In this document: piece after piece, positions 1 to 10,019 of the stretch
How the letters are laid out: each line of letters opens with the position of its first letter
How positions within the stretch are numbered: position 1 is the first letter of the stretch
Assembly: GCA_947374315.1 (NCBI GenBank)
Contig: CANCBK010000064.1
Coordinates: forward strand, 1-10,019
Source of the DNA: Burkholderiaceae bacterium
GTDB taxonomy: Bacteria > Pseudomonadota > Gammaproteobacteria > Burkholderiales > Burkholderiaceae
DNA: 10,019 nt
Direction of reading: 5' to 3'
Made by a program: the position numbers and the translations under genes
The notes under the pieces: model-generated
Database searches by the model: none
Told to the model about the DNA's origin: nothing
Seen by the model: only the letters and a program-made list of their open reading frames with translations

Positions 1-24
1 GCTCTGCTGATCTTATTAAGTGAC

Positions 25-1362
<1,338 letters not shown>

Positions 1363-1390
1363 TTAGGGGGTGATGAATACTTATTTCGCT

Positions 1391-2083
1391 CTAGTTTAAG
1401 CGTAAGACTTCAGCGCCAGCAGGTGGCGTAAAGGTAAAGCGATTTGGGGATAGATTAACGTTCAGCTGGATTTTATCCAGAGTAACCAACACGACACTTC
1501 CCAGACCATCTATTAACTCTAGGGCCTTGGGTAGTCCGTTAGCCATACCGATCGAGATCTTTGTATATGGCAACTCATTTCCGCTCTTGGAGTTAGCACC
1601 AGTGGGATTCTTCTTCGGAATCAGGGCGACCCACTGCATTCCTAAACGGTCTTCTCCGTCAACGAGATCAAAGTGTTGATCTAGTGAATTTTCACCAAAA
1701 AGGATAGCGGCTGGAGTCGTCGCCAATGCCTGTCCGGCAGGCCTAAAAGTGGCTTGATTTAAATCCTTATCCCACAAAATAAGTTGCTTGCCATCGGTAA
1801 TCAATTTTTGTTCATAGGGCTTTTGGGTATCCCAAATAAAACGCCCTGGGCGCTGAAACACAAAATGCCCTTGCGTCTGACGAATCACTTTTAAGCCTTT
1901 ATCTTGTGGCTCATTCGCTTTAGGGGAGCGCAACTGTTGCTGAACAAATTCGCCCTCTGCCGTCTTGGAGTTACGGACGAACTGACGCAACTGCTCTGCA
2001 CCACCATCACCCTCGGCAAATACGGAATTTGCTGAGAAAAGAATGGTGAGACCTAACGTTGCTGCGGATAAAAATCTATACAA
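1391..2083 (-). CDS. lolA: Outer-membrane lipoprotein carrier protein LolA (periplasmic chaperone)
   Basis: LolA takes lipoproteins released by the inner-membrane LolCDE transporter and carries them across the periplasm to LolB. The product is about 230 residues: a signal peptide (hydrophobic core AATLGLTILF, likely cut after SVFA, without a lipobox cysteine), then the LolA fold. Family hallmarks visible are GEFVQQQ near the mature N-terminus, RPGRFIWDTQKPYEQKLITDGK in the middle (aromatic residues lining the lipid cavity) and the C-terminal NRFTFTPPAG segment, close to the E. coli FTFTPPQG. There is no ATG start. A TTG at 2089-2087 opens the longest frame but sits one base after the AAGG ribosome site. 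The TTG at 2083-2081 is seven bases away and is preferred here, giving MYRFLSAATLG. The stop is TAG at 1393-1391. It follows ftsK almost immediately and is probably translated from the same mRNA. Confidence 0.95.
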   Translation of the reverse strand: MYRFLSAATLGLTILFSANSVFAEGDGGAEQLRQFVRNSKTAEGEFVQQQLRSPKANEPQDKGLKVIRQTQGHFVFQRPGRFIWDTQKPYEQKLITDGKQLILWDKDLNQATFRPAGQALATTPAAILFGENSLDQHFDLVDGEDRLGMQWVALIPKKNPTGANSKSGNELPYTKISIGMANGLPKALELIDGLGSVVLVTLDKIQLNVNLSPNRFTFTPPAGAEVLRLN

Positions 2084-2092
2084 AATCAAACC

Positions 2093-5401
<3,309 letters not shown>

Positions 5402-5423
5402 TCAATCAGCTGAAGCCATTAAT

Positions 5424-5450
5424 AAAACGCCTAGCCTAGCTAGGCGTTTT
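5424..5450. terminator. Intrinsic terminator after trxB, potentially bidirectional
   Basis: A perfect 11-base-pair inverted repeat (AAAACGCCTAG at 5424-5434, CTAGGCGTTTT at 5440-5450) encloses a 5-base loop. The stem ends in TTTT followed by CTATT on the plus strand, and on the minus strand it ends in TTTTATTAATGG. It should therefore stop trxB transcription and could also stop transcription arriving from the right on the minus strand. Three CTAG tetranucleotides, normally rare in proteobacterial DNA, lie within the stem and loop. Confidence 0.9.
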
Positions 5451-5490
5451 CTATTACAAGGCTTAGCGGTAGAGGTTTACCCCGAGCTAT

Positions 5491-5604
5491 TTAAGCGCCT
5501 TCACCAAGTAAAGCTGTCTTCAAAAGCTTTAAACTAGGGCCCATAGTGAGATCTAAGGCATTACCCAAGCTCTTTGCTAATATTGAGAAATATCTATTAA
5601 TCAC
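5491..5604 (-). other. Weak candidate small protein-coding frame, 37 codons
   Basis: An open frame on the minus strand runs from a GTG (5604-5602) to TAA (5493-5491). It reads VINRYFSILAKSLG, then NALDLTMGPSLKLLKTALLG, then EGA. The composition, rich in Leu, Ala, Lys and Gly with an amphipathic-helix look, is more protein-like than a random frame, and the bidirectional terminator lies 40 bases past its stop. Against it: no ribosome site precedes the GTG, the frame is short, a stop lies four codons upstream, and it overlaps the presumed ppa leader. I do not recognise the sequence. It could be a small protein, the tail of a decayed gene, or chance. Confidence 0.2.
5575..5583 (+). promoter_or_regulatory. 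Candidate extended -10 promoter for ppa
   Basis: TGCTAATAT matches an extended -10 (TGn followed by TAATAT, a 4/6 match to TATAAT), with no convincing -35 at 17 bases upstream. Transcription would start near 5590, giving a leader of about 29 bases that includes the ppa ribosome site CCGGAG (5608-5613). The terminator at 5424-5450 isolates ppa from trxB, so a promoter is needed somewhere in 5451-5610. This is the best candidate by eye. Confidence 0.35.
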
Positions 5605-5618
5605 TAACCGGAGTATTT

Positions 5619-6155
5619 ATGAGTTACGACAAGGTCAGCCCAGGTAAAAAAATCCCAGAAATCTTCAATGTCATTATTGAGATTCCAATGAATGCGGATC
5701 CGGTGAAGTATGAAGTGGATAAAGAAAGCGGTTGTCTCTTTGTAGATCGATTCATGGGTACGTCAATGCACTACCCATGCAACTACGGTTACATTCCTCA
5801 CACGATTGCTGGTGACGGCGATCCTGTTGATGTGCTCGTCATCACCCCATTCGCACTGGTGCCAGGCTCAGTCATTAGCTGCCGAACTATCGGCATGTTA
5901 GAAATGGAAGATGAAGGCGGCCAAGACGCTAAGCTGCTGGCTGTTCCAGAAGATAAGATTTTGTCGATCTATAAACATTTGCAAAAACCAGAAGATGTAA
6001 ACGAATTACTGCTCAGTCAAATCCAACACTTCTTCGAGCACTACAAAGATCTCGAGAAAGGCAAGTGGGTAAAAGTGAAAGGTTGGACTGGTGTCGCTGG
6101 TGCCCATAAAGAAATTCTTGAGGGTATTGAAGGCTACGCTAAGTCACAAAAGTAA
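5619..6155 (+). CDS. ppa: Inorganic pyrophosphatase, family I (soluble)
   Basis: Cytoplasmic Mg-dependent enzyme that hydrolyses pyrophosphate to two phosphates and so pulls biosynthetic reactions forward. The protein has 178 residues, standard for the bacterial hexameric family (E. coli ~175). The family signature DGDPVDVLV occupies 66-74. The metal-binding aspartates D66, D68, D71, D98 and D103 correspond to E. coli D65, D67, D70, D97 and D102. The substrate-site regions HYPCNYGYIPHT (51-62), KGWTG (154-158) and neighbouring lysines are intact. The ATG start follows CCGGAG with a 5-base gap, a good ribosome site. nadE starts 17 bases after the TAA stop with no terminator between, so the two are almost certainly co-transcribed. 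NadE, like the aminoacyl-tRNA synthetases, releases the pyrophosphate that this enzyme destroys. Confidence 0.97.
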   Translation: MSYDKVSPGKKIPEIFNVIIEIPMNADPVKYEVDKESGCLFVDRFMGTSMHYPCNYGYIPHTIAGDGDPVDVLVITPFALVPGSVISCRTIGMLEMEDEGGQDAKLLAVPEDKILSIYKHLQKPEDVNELLLSQIQHFFEHYKDLEKGKWVKVKGWTGVAGAHKEILEGIEGYAKSQK

Positions 6156-6168
6156 TTGATTTGTAATT

Positions 6169-6173
6169 AGGAG
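6169..6173 (+). promoter_or_regulatory. Ribosome binding site of nadE, overlapping its annotated GTG
   Basis: AGGAG is a clear Shine-Dalgarno core, but its last G is also the first base of the in-frame GTG at 6173-6175, leaving no spacer. An in-frame stop (TAA 6164-6166) rules out a more upstream start apart from the TTA and GGA codons. Five bases downstream of the core lies ACG (6179-6181), in frame at ideal spacing. Which codon is used cannot be decided from sequence alone. Confidence 0.6.
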
Positions 6174-7792
6174 TGAGCACGCAAAAAATCGCCTTAGCGC
6201 AAATCAACCCTCTTTTGGGTGATTTGCCTGGCAATGCGCAGCTCATTCTCCAAGCCTCTCAGGATGCCTTTCAACAAGGCGCCAAGCTGGTATTAACGCC
6301 GGAACTTTCACTCACCGGCTACCCCCCAGAAGATTTGCTATTACGCCCAGCTTTTATTGAAGCAGCGGAGCGTGAGCTCACCCACTTGATGCTGGAGCTC
6401 AAAAAATTTCCAGGCTTGATCGTCATTGTTGGCCATCCAAAGCAAACAGCGGTTGGCTTACAAAACTATGCCTCGGTTTTACGTGATGGGCAGGTGATCG
6501 CTGGATACGCCAAACAAGAATTACCCAATCACGAAGTATTCGATGAGGTACGCTATTTCATTGCAGGCAATCAAGCCTGCGTATTTGAAAATGACGGCAT
6601 GCGTTATGGACTCATTCTTTGCGAAGATGCATGGCATTCAGGCCCAGCTAAGCAAGCACTTGCTGCTGGCGCACAAGTACTTCTAGTACTAAACGCCTCC
6701 CCTTATCACCTGCAAAAAGAAGTGTTGCGTATTGAAGTTCTCCGCAAACAGATTGCAATGACCAAGATGCCCCTGGTGTATGTGAATGCAGTAGGCGGTC
6801 AAGATGAGCTCGTCTTTGATGGCGGCTCTTTTGCACTGAATCGCGCAGGCAAAGTCGTGATGACCATGCCGCAGTTTGAAACCGCTCTTGGATTCGTTCA
6901 TTTAAATGCGAATATCGATTTAGAGATCGGATCCATAGTCGCCACCACGAGCGTTGAGGCTCAAGCCTATCAAGCTCTGGTTCTGGGTGTGCGTGACTAT
7001 GTTCAAAAAAATCGCTTCCCAGGCGTCATCATTGGCCTCTCGGGCGGCGTCGATTCTGCGCTAGTACTTGCTATTGCAGTAGATGCCTTGGGTGCCGATA
7101 AAGTACGCACCGTCATGATGGCCTCTCGCTATACCGCCGACATCTCCTGGATTGATGCAAGAGAAATGGCAAGGAACCTGCATGTTCAATATGATGAAAT
7201 TCCGATCAGCGAGCCCGTCGATGCGCTTGAGCATGTTTTGGCCGAGCAATTTAAGGGGCTAAAGGTGGATGCCACTGAAGAGAATATTCAGGCGCGGGTA
7301 CGAGGCACTCTGCTAATGGCCCTTTCCAATAAAACAGGCCGACTAGTTTTGACTACCGGAAACAAGAGTGAAATGGCAGTAGGTTACTGCACACTCTATG
7401 GTGATATGGCTGGTGGCTTTGCCGTGATCAAAGATATTGCCAAGACCTTGGTCTATCGCTTATGCGCTTATCGCAATAGCATCAACCCCATCATTCCAGA
7501 GCGGATTTTGACTCGCGCCCCTTCAGCTGAATTGCGCCCAGATCAAACTGATCAAGATAGCCTACCTTCATACGAGGTATTGGACGGCATTGTTGAGCGG
7601 TATATGGAGCAAAATCAATCCATTGCTGAAATCATTGCCGCCGGCTTTGATCCGGAAAGCGTTGAAAAAGTGACGCGCCTCATTAAGCTGAACGAATACA
7701 AACGCCGCCAAGCCCCTCCCGGTGTCCGCGTCACCACCCGCGCCTTTGGGCGTGACTGGCGTTATCCCATCACCTCACAATTTAGAGCCTAA
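6173..7792 (+). CDS. nadE: Glutamine-dependent NAD+ synthetase
   Basis: Catalyses the last step of NAD synthesis: deamido-NAD+ (nicotinic acid adenine dinucleotide), ATP and glutamine give NAD+, AMP and pyrophosphate. The protein has up to 539 residues and two domains. An N-terminal nitrilase-type glutaminase (~1-260) carries the catalytic triad E44 (LTPELSLTGYPPED), K114 (GYAKQELPN) and C150 (LILCEDAW). A C-terminal ATP-pyrophosphatase synthetase domain (~265-535) carries the P-loop SGGVDS at 290-295 and conserved TTGNKSEMAVGYCTLYGDMAGG and LPSYEVLDGIVERY stretches. This is the shorter bacterial bidomain type, not the ~700-residue long form. GTG at 6173 is the longest start but overlaps the AGGAG; ACG at 6179 would give MQKIALAQINP, matching where family conservation begins. 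Flanked by ppa (17 bases) and glnB (92 bases). Confidence 0.96.
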   Translation: MSTQKIALAQINPLLGDLPGNAQLILQASQDAFQQGAKLVLTPELSLTGYPPEDLLLRPAFIEAAERELTHLMLELKKFPGLIVIVGHPKQTAVGLQNYASVLRDGQVIAGYAKQELPNHEVFDEVRYFIAGNQACVFENDGMRYGLILCEDAWHSGPAKQALAAGAQVLLVLNASPYHLQKEVLRIEVLRKQIAMTKMPLVYVNAVGGQDELVFDGGSFALNRAGKVVMTMPQFETALGFVHLNANIDLEIGSIVATTSVEAQAYQALVLGVRDYVQKNRFPGVIIGLSGGVDSALVLAIAVDALGADKVRTVMMASRYTADISWIDAREMARNLHVQYDEIPISEPVDALEHVLAEQFKGLKVDATEENIQARVRGTLLMALSNKTGRLVLTTGNKSEMAVGYCTLYGDMAGGFAVIKDIAKTLVYRLCAYRNSINPIIPERILTRAPSAELRPDQTDQDSLPSYEVLDGIVERYMEQNQSIAEIIAAGFDPESVEKVTRLIKLNEYKRRQAPPGVRVTTRAFGRDWRYPITSQFRA

Positions 7793-7797
7793 AGCGA

Positions 7798-7818
7798 GCC
7801 TCAGGGGCCCTTAGAGGC
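7798..7818 (+). other. Imperfect hairpin after nadE, no U-tract
   Basis: GCCTC (7798-7802) pairs with GAGGC (7814-7818) around a G/C-rich interior containing GGGGCCC. No run of T follows, so it does not qualify as an intrinsic terminator. It might slow transcription or protect the nadE 3' end, but read-through into glnB remains likely. Confidence 0.25.
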
Positions 7819-7858
7819 CGCCTATGAGAATCTGAGTCTGTGTGATTGCAGTTCTAGG

Positions 7859-7864
7859 TATGAT
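7859..7864 (+). promoter_or_regulatory. Candidate glnB -10 box
   Basis: TATGAT (a 5/6 match to TATAAT) would start transcription around 7871, leaving a leader of about 14 bases with the AAGGGG ribosome site (7874-7879). No good -35 lies 17 bases upstream. An alternative pair, TTGCAG (7846-7851) with TATTAA (7870-7875), has 18-base spacing but would start inside the ribosome site. I saw no GG/GC pair of a sigma-54 promoter at the right spacing. glnB may also be read through from nadE. Confidence 0.35.
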
Positions 7865-7875
7865 TACCGTATTAA

Positions 7876-8223
<348 letters not shown>

Positions 8224-8240
8224 AAGCCATCATCACAAGA

Positions 8241-8263
8241 CGCTAACTCCCTAGGGGTTAGCG
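8241..8263. terminator. Stem-loop between convergent glnB and the RodZ-like gene
   Basis: CGCTAAC (8241-8247) pairs with GTTAGCG (8257-8263). Three more inner pairs (one G-U on the plus strand) give a 10-base-pair stem with a CTA loop. It starts 17 bases after the glnB stop and contains the TAA stop (8260-8258) of the minus-strand gene. Neither strand has a good T run after the stem, so terminator function is plausible from position but not shown. Confidence 0.5.
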
Positions 8264-9244
8264 CAGCTGAGAATCCGTACGATCGACTGACGGAGACACC
8301 ATTTCAGCAGCCTCCAGCACCACCGTTTTTGCATTCAGATTAGATAAGCGCACTTTAGCGCCCTGGAAGAAAACATCGACTTGATTTAAGCCGGCAGTCA
8401 ATACCTTAAATGGTGGCTTGCCGTAAAAAGAGGCGCCCACCCCAGACTCAAGCAGTTTATTTTGCGCTTTCCCAGAAACATCAATCACACAAACAACTTG
8501 CTTTGATTTGGCTTGCACATAAACCGAATCGGCAGCCTTATGCGGTGCATCAGGCTTGTAATTCACAATGACTTCTTCTGCGGGGCAGGCTCCAGAAGAA
8601 TCAGCACCTACAACTAGAGTAGCAACAGCGGGCGCCACAGTGGTTGATGCGGCAATGGGAGCGGGCTCCGAGGGAGCGCTAGGGGCCGCAGGCTCAATCA
8701 CCTCCTCTTTAACCTCAACGATTTCTGTTGGCTTATCCGCAAAAAATAATGGACGCAAGTTAATCACTGAGAACGCCAATGCAGCCATTACGCCAAACCA
8801 AAGGAATAAGCGCTTTGATGATGCAGGCTTTGATTTTGCAGCAGCGCTAGAAAATGGAACATCTTTTGGCATTACCTTTTTGGGCTCTACTTTTTTAACC
8901 GGCGCTTGCGACTCTTCAATTTCTAATATTGACAATGGGGTATCAGCCAGCCGCCCTATTGCTTCAGCAGCTTCTTTTTCTGTGGCTAATTTTTTTGCCA
9001 GTACTACACCAAAGTCAAAGGCCTCTTCATCACTTAGCTCCAATAGTTTTGCTACCTTCTTAGCGGCAGTAAATTTGTTTTGGACCCCATAAAACGAACT
9101 AGATTCGCCATTTTCGATTTGCTCTATTTGGCGATGAGATAAACAGGCCATGCCACCAAGATCTTTAGCACTAAGCCCACGCTGCTCTCGCGCTTTTATA
9201 AAAGCGGCTTTGCAGATCTCAGGAAGAGTTGAGTTAATGGTCAT
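8258..9244 (-). CDS. HTH-transmembrane protein of RodZ-like architecture, function unknown
   Basis: A 328-residue predicted single-pass inner-membrane protein, N-terminus inside. Residues ~8-70 form a Cro/XRE-type helix-turn-helix of the RodZ kind (AREQRGLSAKDLGGMACLS, then IEQIENG and a helix KKVAKLLEL). A charged linker (~105-143) leads to a transmembrane segment at ~145-163 (LFLWFGVMAALAFSVINL). A Pro/Ala/Glu-rich stretch (~173-207) follows, then a periplasmic domain (~220-312) whose YGKPPFKVLTAGLNQVDVFF and GAKVRL resemble the C-terminal RodZ domain (DUF4115). RodZ anchors MreB and sets cell shape, but the usual rodZ neighbours (ispG, hisS) are absent, so this may be a paralogue or a membrane-bound regulator. 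The periplasmic part has two cysteines, C220 and C252. ATG start lacks a strong ribosome site. Likely transcribed from its own promoter at ~9262-9297. Confidence 0.85.
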   Translation of the reverse strand: MTINSTLPEICKAAFIKAREQRGLSAKDLGGMACLSHRQIEQIENGESSSFYGVQNKFTAAKKVAKLLELSDEEAFDFGVVLAKKLATEKEAAEAIGRLADTPLSILEIEESQAPVKKVEPKKVMPKDVPFSSAAAKSKPASSKRLFLWFGVMAALAFSVINLRPLFFADKPTEIVEVKEEVIEPAAPSAPSEPAPIAASTTVAPAVATLVVGADSSGACPAEEVIVNYKPDAPHKAADSVYVQAKSKQVVCVIDVSGKAQNKLLESGVGASFYGKPPFKVLTAGLNQVDVFFQGAKVRLSNLNAKTVVLEAAEMVSPSVDRTDSQLR

Positions 9245-9245
9245 A

Positions 9246-9280
9246 AAAGTACTTAAAGTAACTTATATATCAAAGTAACT
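9246..9280. repeat. Three short direct repeats, AAAGTA(A)CT, in the RodZ-like gene promoter
   Basis: AAAGTACT (9246-9253), AAAGTAACT (9255-9263) and AAAGTAACT (9272-9280) all point the same way, within 35 bases just upstream of the start codon at 9244. The last copy overlaps the promoter candidate. Clustered same-orientation copies look like an operator for a DNA-binding protein, possibly this gene's own HTH domain or the adjacent response regulator. The region is A/T-rich, so chance similarity is possible. Confidence 0.45.
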
Positions 9281-9297
9281 AGGCGTCATATTGACAA
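9262..9297 (-). promoter_or_regulatory. Candidate promoter of the RodZ-like gene
   Basis: On the minus strand, TTGTCA (9297-9292, a 5/6 match to TTGACA) is followed after 17 bases by TTTGAT (9274-9269, 4/6). An overlapping alternative is the extended -10 TGATATATAAG (9272-9262). Both place the start of transcription within about 20 bases of the ATG at 9244. The exact -10 is ambiguous. Confidence 0.45.
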
Positions 9298-9312
9298 TAC
9301 ACTATAGATGAA

Positions 9313-9330
9313 ACTAGCCTGAGGACTAGT
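9313..9330 (-). terminator. Weak hairpin at the end of the response regulator gene
   Basis: ACTAG and CTAGT arms flank CC-TCA-GG, giving a short stem with one bulged base and a 3-base loop. It overlaps the TAG stop (9328-9326), and only TTTC follows. It is probably too weak to stop all transcription, so some read-through into the RodZ-like gene is expected. Confidence 0.25.
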
Positions 9331-9952
9331 CATTCTGAAGGCTTTCGAGATCGGACTCAAGGTACTTCTTGACCAATATTTGCACTGATTCCACCTGCAT
9401 CTTATTCATCACCCTCGCTTTATGAACCTTAATCGTCGCATCGGTAGTCCCTAGCTTGACGGCAATATCTTTATTAAGCAAGCCCTTAACCAACCAAAAA
9501 CACACTTCCCTCTCCCTAGGGGTTAAGGTCGCATAGTCTTTTTTAGTCTCCACCTCTTTGGAAATGCGCTTGAGCTGATGCCTATCAAACTCCACTGCAT
9601 CGGCAACCGCCTTCAATAAATCCTCAAGATTAAACGGTTTAAATAAAAAATCGAGGGCGCCGCTTTTAAGCCCTTTCACAATTTGATGCGGATGACTTTG
9701 ACCGCTTATAAAGATAATCGGGGTTTTACGCCCTAGCTGCAGGAGTCTCTCCTGAAGATCAAGGCCCGTCATATCGGGCATTTGCATATCAAGCAGAATA
9801 ACGGCCGGAGCAATGGGTAGCGAATCCTCTAAAAATGTCACTGCCGATGAATAATCATCAACCATATAGCCCACCCCCTTCAGCATTCGACTTAAGGATG
9901 CACGCATCGACTCATCGTCGTCAATTAGGTAGATGTAACCAACTTTAGTCAT
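9326..9952 (-). CDS. Two-component response regulator, FixJ/NarL type (REC-LuxR HTH)
   Basis: Cytoplasmic transcription factor activated by phosphorylation. With the ATG start it has 208 residues, close to FixJ (~204). The receiver domain (~1-120) has the acidic cluster DDD (11-13), phosphoacceptor D55 (ILLDMQMPDMTG), S83 (IFISG) and K105 (LFKPF), so all catalytic positions are intact. A short helical linker leads to a LuxR-type HTH (~141-200) with LTPREREV, NKDIAVKLGTTDATIKVHKARVMNKM. A TTG at 9985 extends the frame by 11 residues (MAFPLIFPSNS), but these lie outside the normal receiver fold, so ATG 9952-9950 is preferred. Neither start has a good ribosome site. No sensor kinase is in the window; one may lie beyond the right edge. 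The RodZ-like gene follows 81 bases downstream on the same strand. Targets cannot be read from the sequence. Confidence 0.9.
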   Translation of the reverse strand: MTKVGYIYLIDDDESMRASLSRMLKGVGYMVDDYSSAVTFLEDSLPIAPAVILLDMQMPDMTGLDLQERLLQLGRKTPIIFISGQSHPHQIVKGLKSGALDFLFKPFNLEDLLKAVADAVEFDRHQLKRISKEVETKKDYATLTPREREVCFWLVKGLLNKDIAVKLGTTDATIKVHKARVMNKMQVESVQILVKKYLESDLESLQND

Positions 9953-10019
9953 TGAATTTGAAGGAAAAATTAATGGAAAGGCCAATGTACCGCAGCTTGA
10001 TATAGAAGGATATTAGCTT

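Noticed and set aside
8568..9092. Long plus-strand open frame (174 codons) opposite the RodZ-like gene
   Set aside because: It mirrors the Ala/Pro/Ser-rich composition of the real gene on the other strand, has no recognisable motif and no ribosome site; it is a shadow frame.
9291..9296. Perfect TTGACA on the plus strand
   Set aside because: No -10 box lies at 16-18 bases and no plus-strand gene follows; the same DNA fits better as the minus-strand TTGTCA element.
9513..9525. 13-base string TCCCTAGGGGTTA, also present at 8248-8260
   Set aside because: One copy encodes the conserved LTPRE region of the response regulator, the other is the intergenic hairpin. A 13-base match between two places in 10 kb is about what chance allows.
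9953..9985. TTG start adding 11 residues to the response regulator
   Set aside because: The added residues fall outside the receiver fold and no ribosome site precedes the TTG; the internal ATG gives the usual family length.

Overview
The window looks like ordinary chromosomal core DNA of a betaproteobacterium. The best guess is a Burkholderiaceae member of the Polynucleobacter type. This rests on recognisable betaproteobacterial versions of SerS, LolA, FtsK, TrxB, Ppa, NadE and GlnB, on tight gene packing, and on a base composition that is moderate by eye for this class. The genus is an inference. No phage, insertion sequence, CRISPR array, tRNA or rRNA is visible, and no gene-free stretch exceeds about 220 bases.

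Layout. (1) Bases 25-4405, minus strand: ftsK, lolA, serS, a tightly packed co-directional set for chromosome segregation, outer-membrane lipoprotein transport and seryl-tRNA charging. It resembles the E. coli ftsK-lolA-rarA-serS order, but rarA is absent here. (2) Bases 4406-4444: a 39-base divergent promoter region. The trxB -10 box (TATAAT) ends only 6 bases before its ATG, so trxB is probably leaderless. (3) Bases 4445-5401, plus strand: trxB, closed by a strong, potentially bidirectional terminator. (4) Bases 5402-5618: a gap with that terminator, a weak 37-codon minus-strand reading frame and a candidate ppa promoter. (5) Bases 5619-8223, plus strand: ppa, nadE, glnB (pyrophosphatase, glutamine-dependent NAD+ synthetase, PII). 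(6) Bases 8258-9952, minus strand: a FixJ-type response regulator, followed downstream by an HTH-transmembrane-periplasmic protein of RodZ-like build. These two are the most accessory-looking genes.

How the parts fit. NadE consumes glutamine and ATP and releases pyrophosphate, which Ppa removes. GlnB senses the 2-oxoglutarate, ATP/ADP and glutamine state. The ppa-nadE-glnB block therefore links NAD supply to nitrogen status. The response regulator and RodZ-like gene may form a regulatory pair, but nothing in the window proves it.

I found no clearly new system. The observations most worth a second look are the interlocked trxB/ftsK promoters with a leaderless trxB, the unusual initiation sites of nadE and lolA, the missing rarA, and the repeat-bearing promoter in front of the RodZ-like gene.
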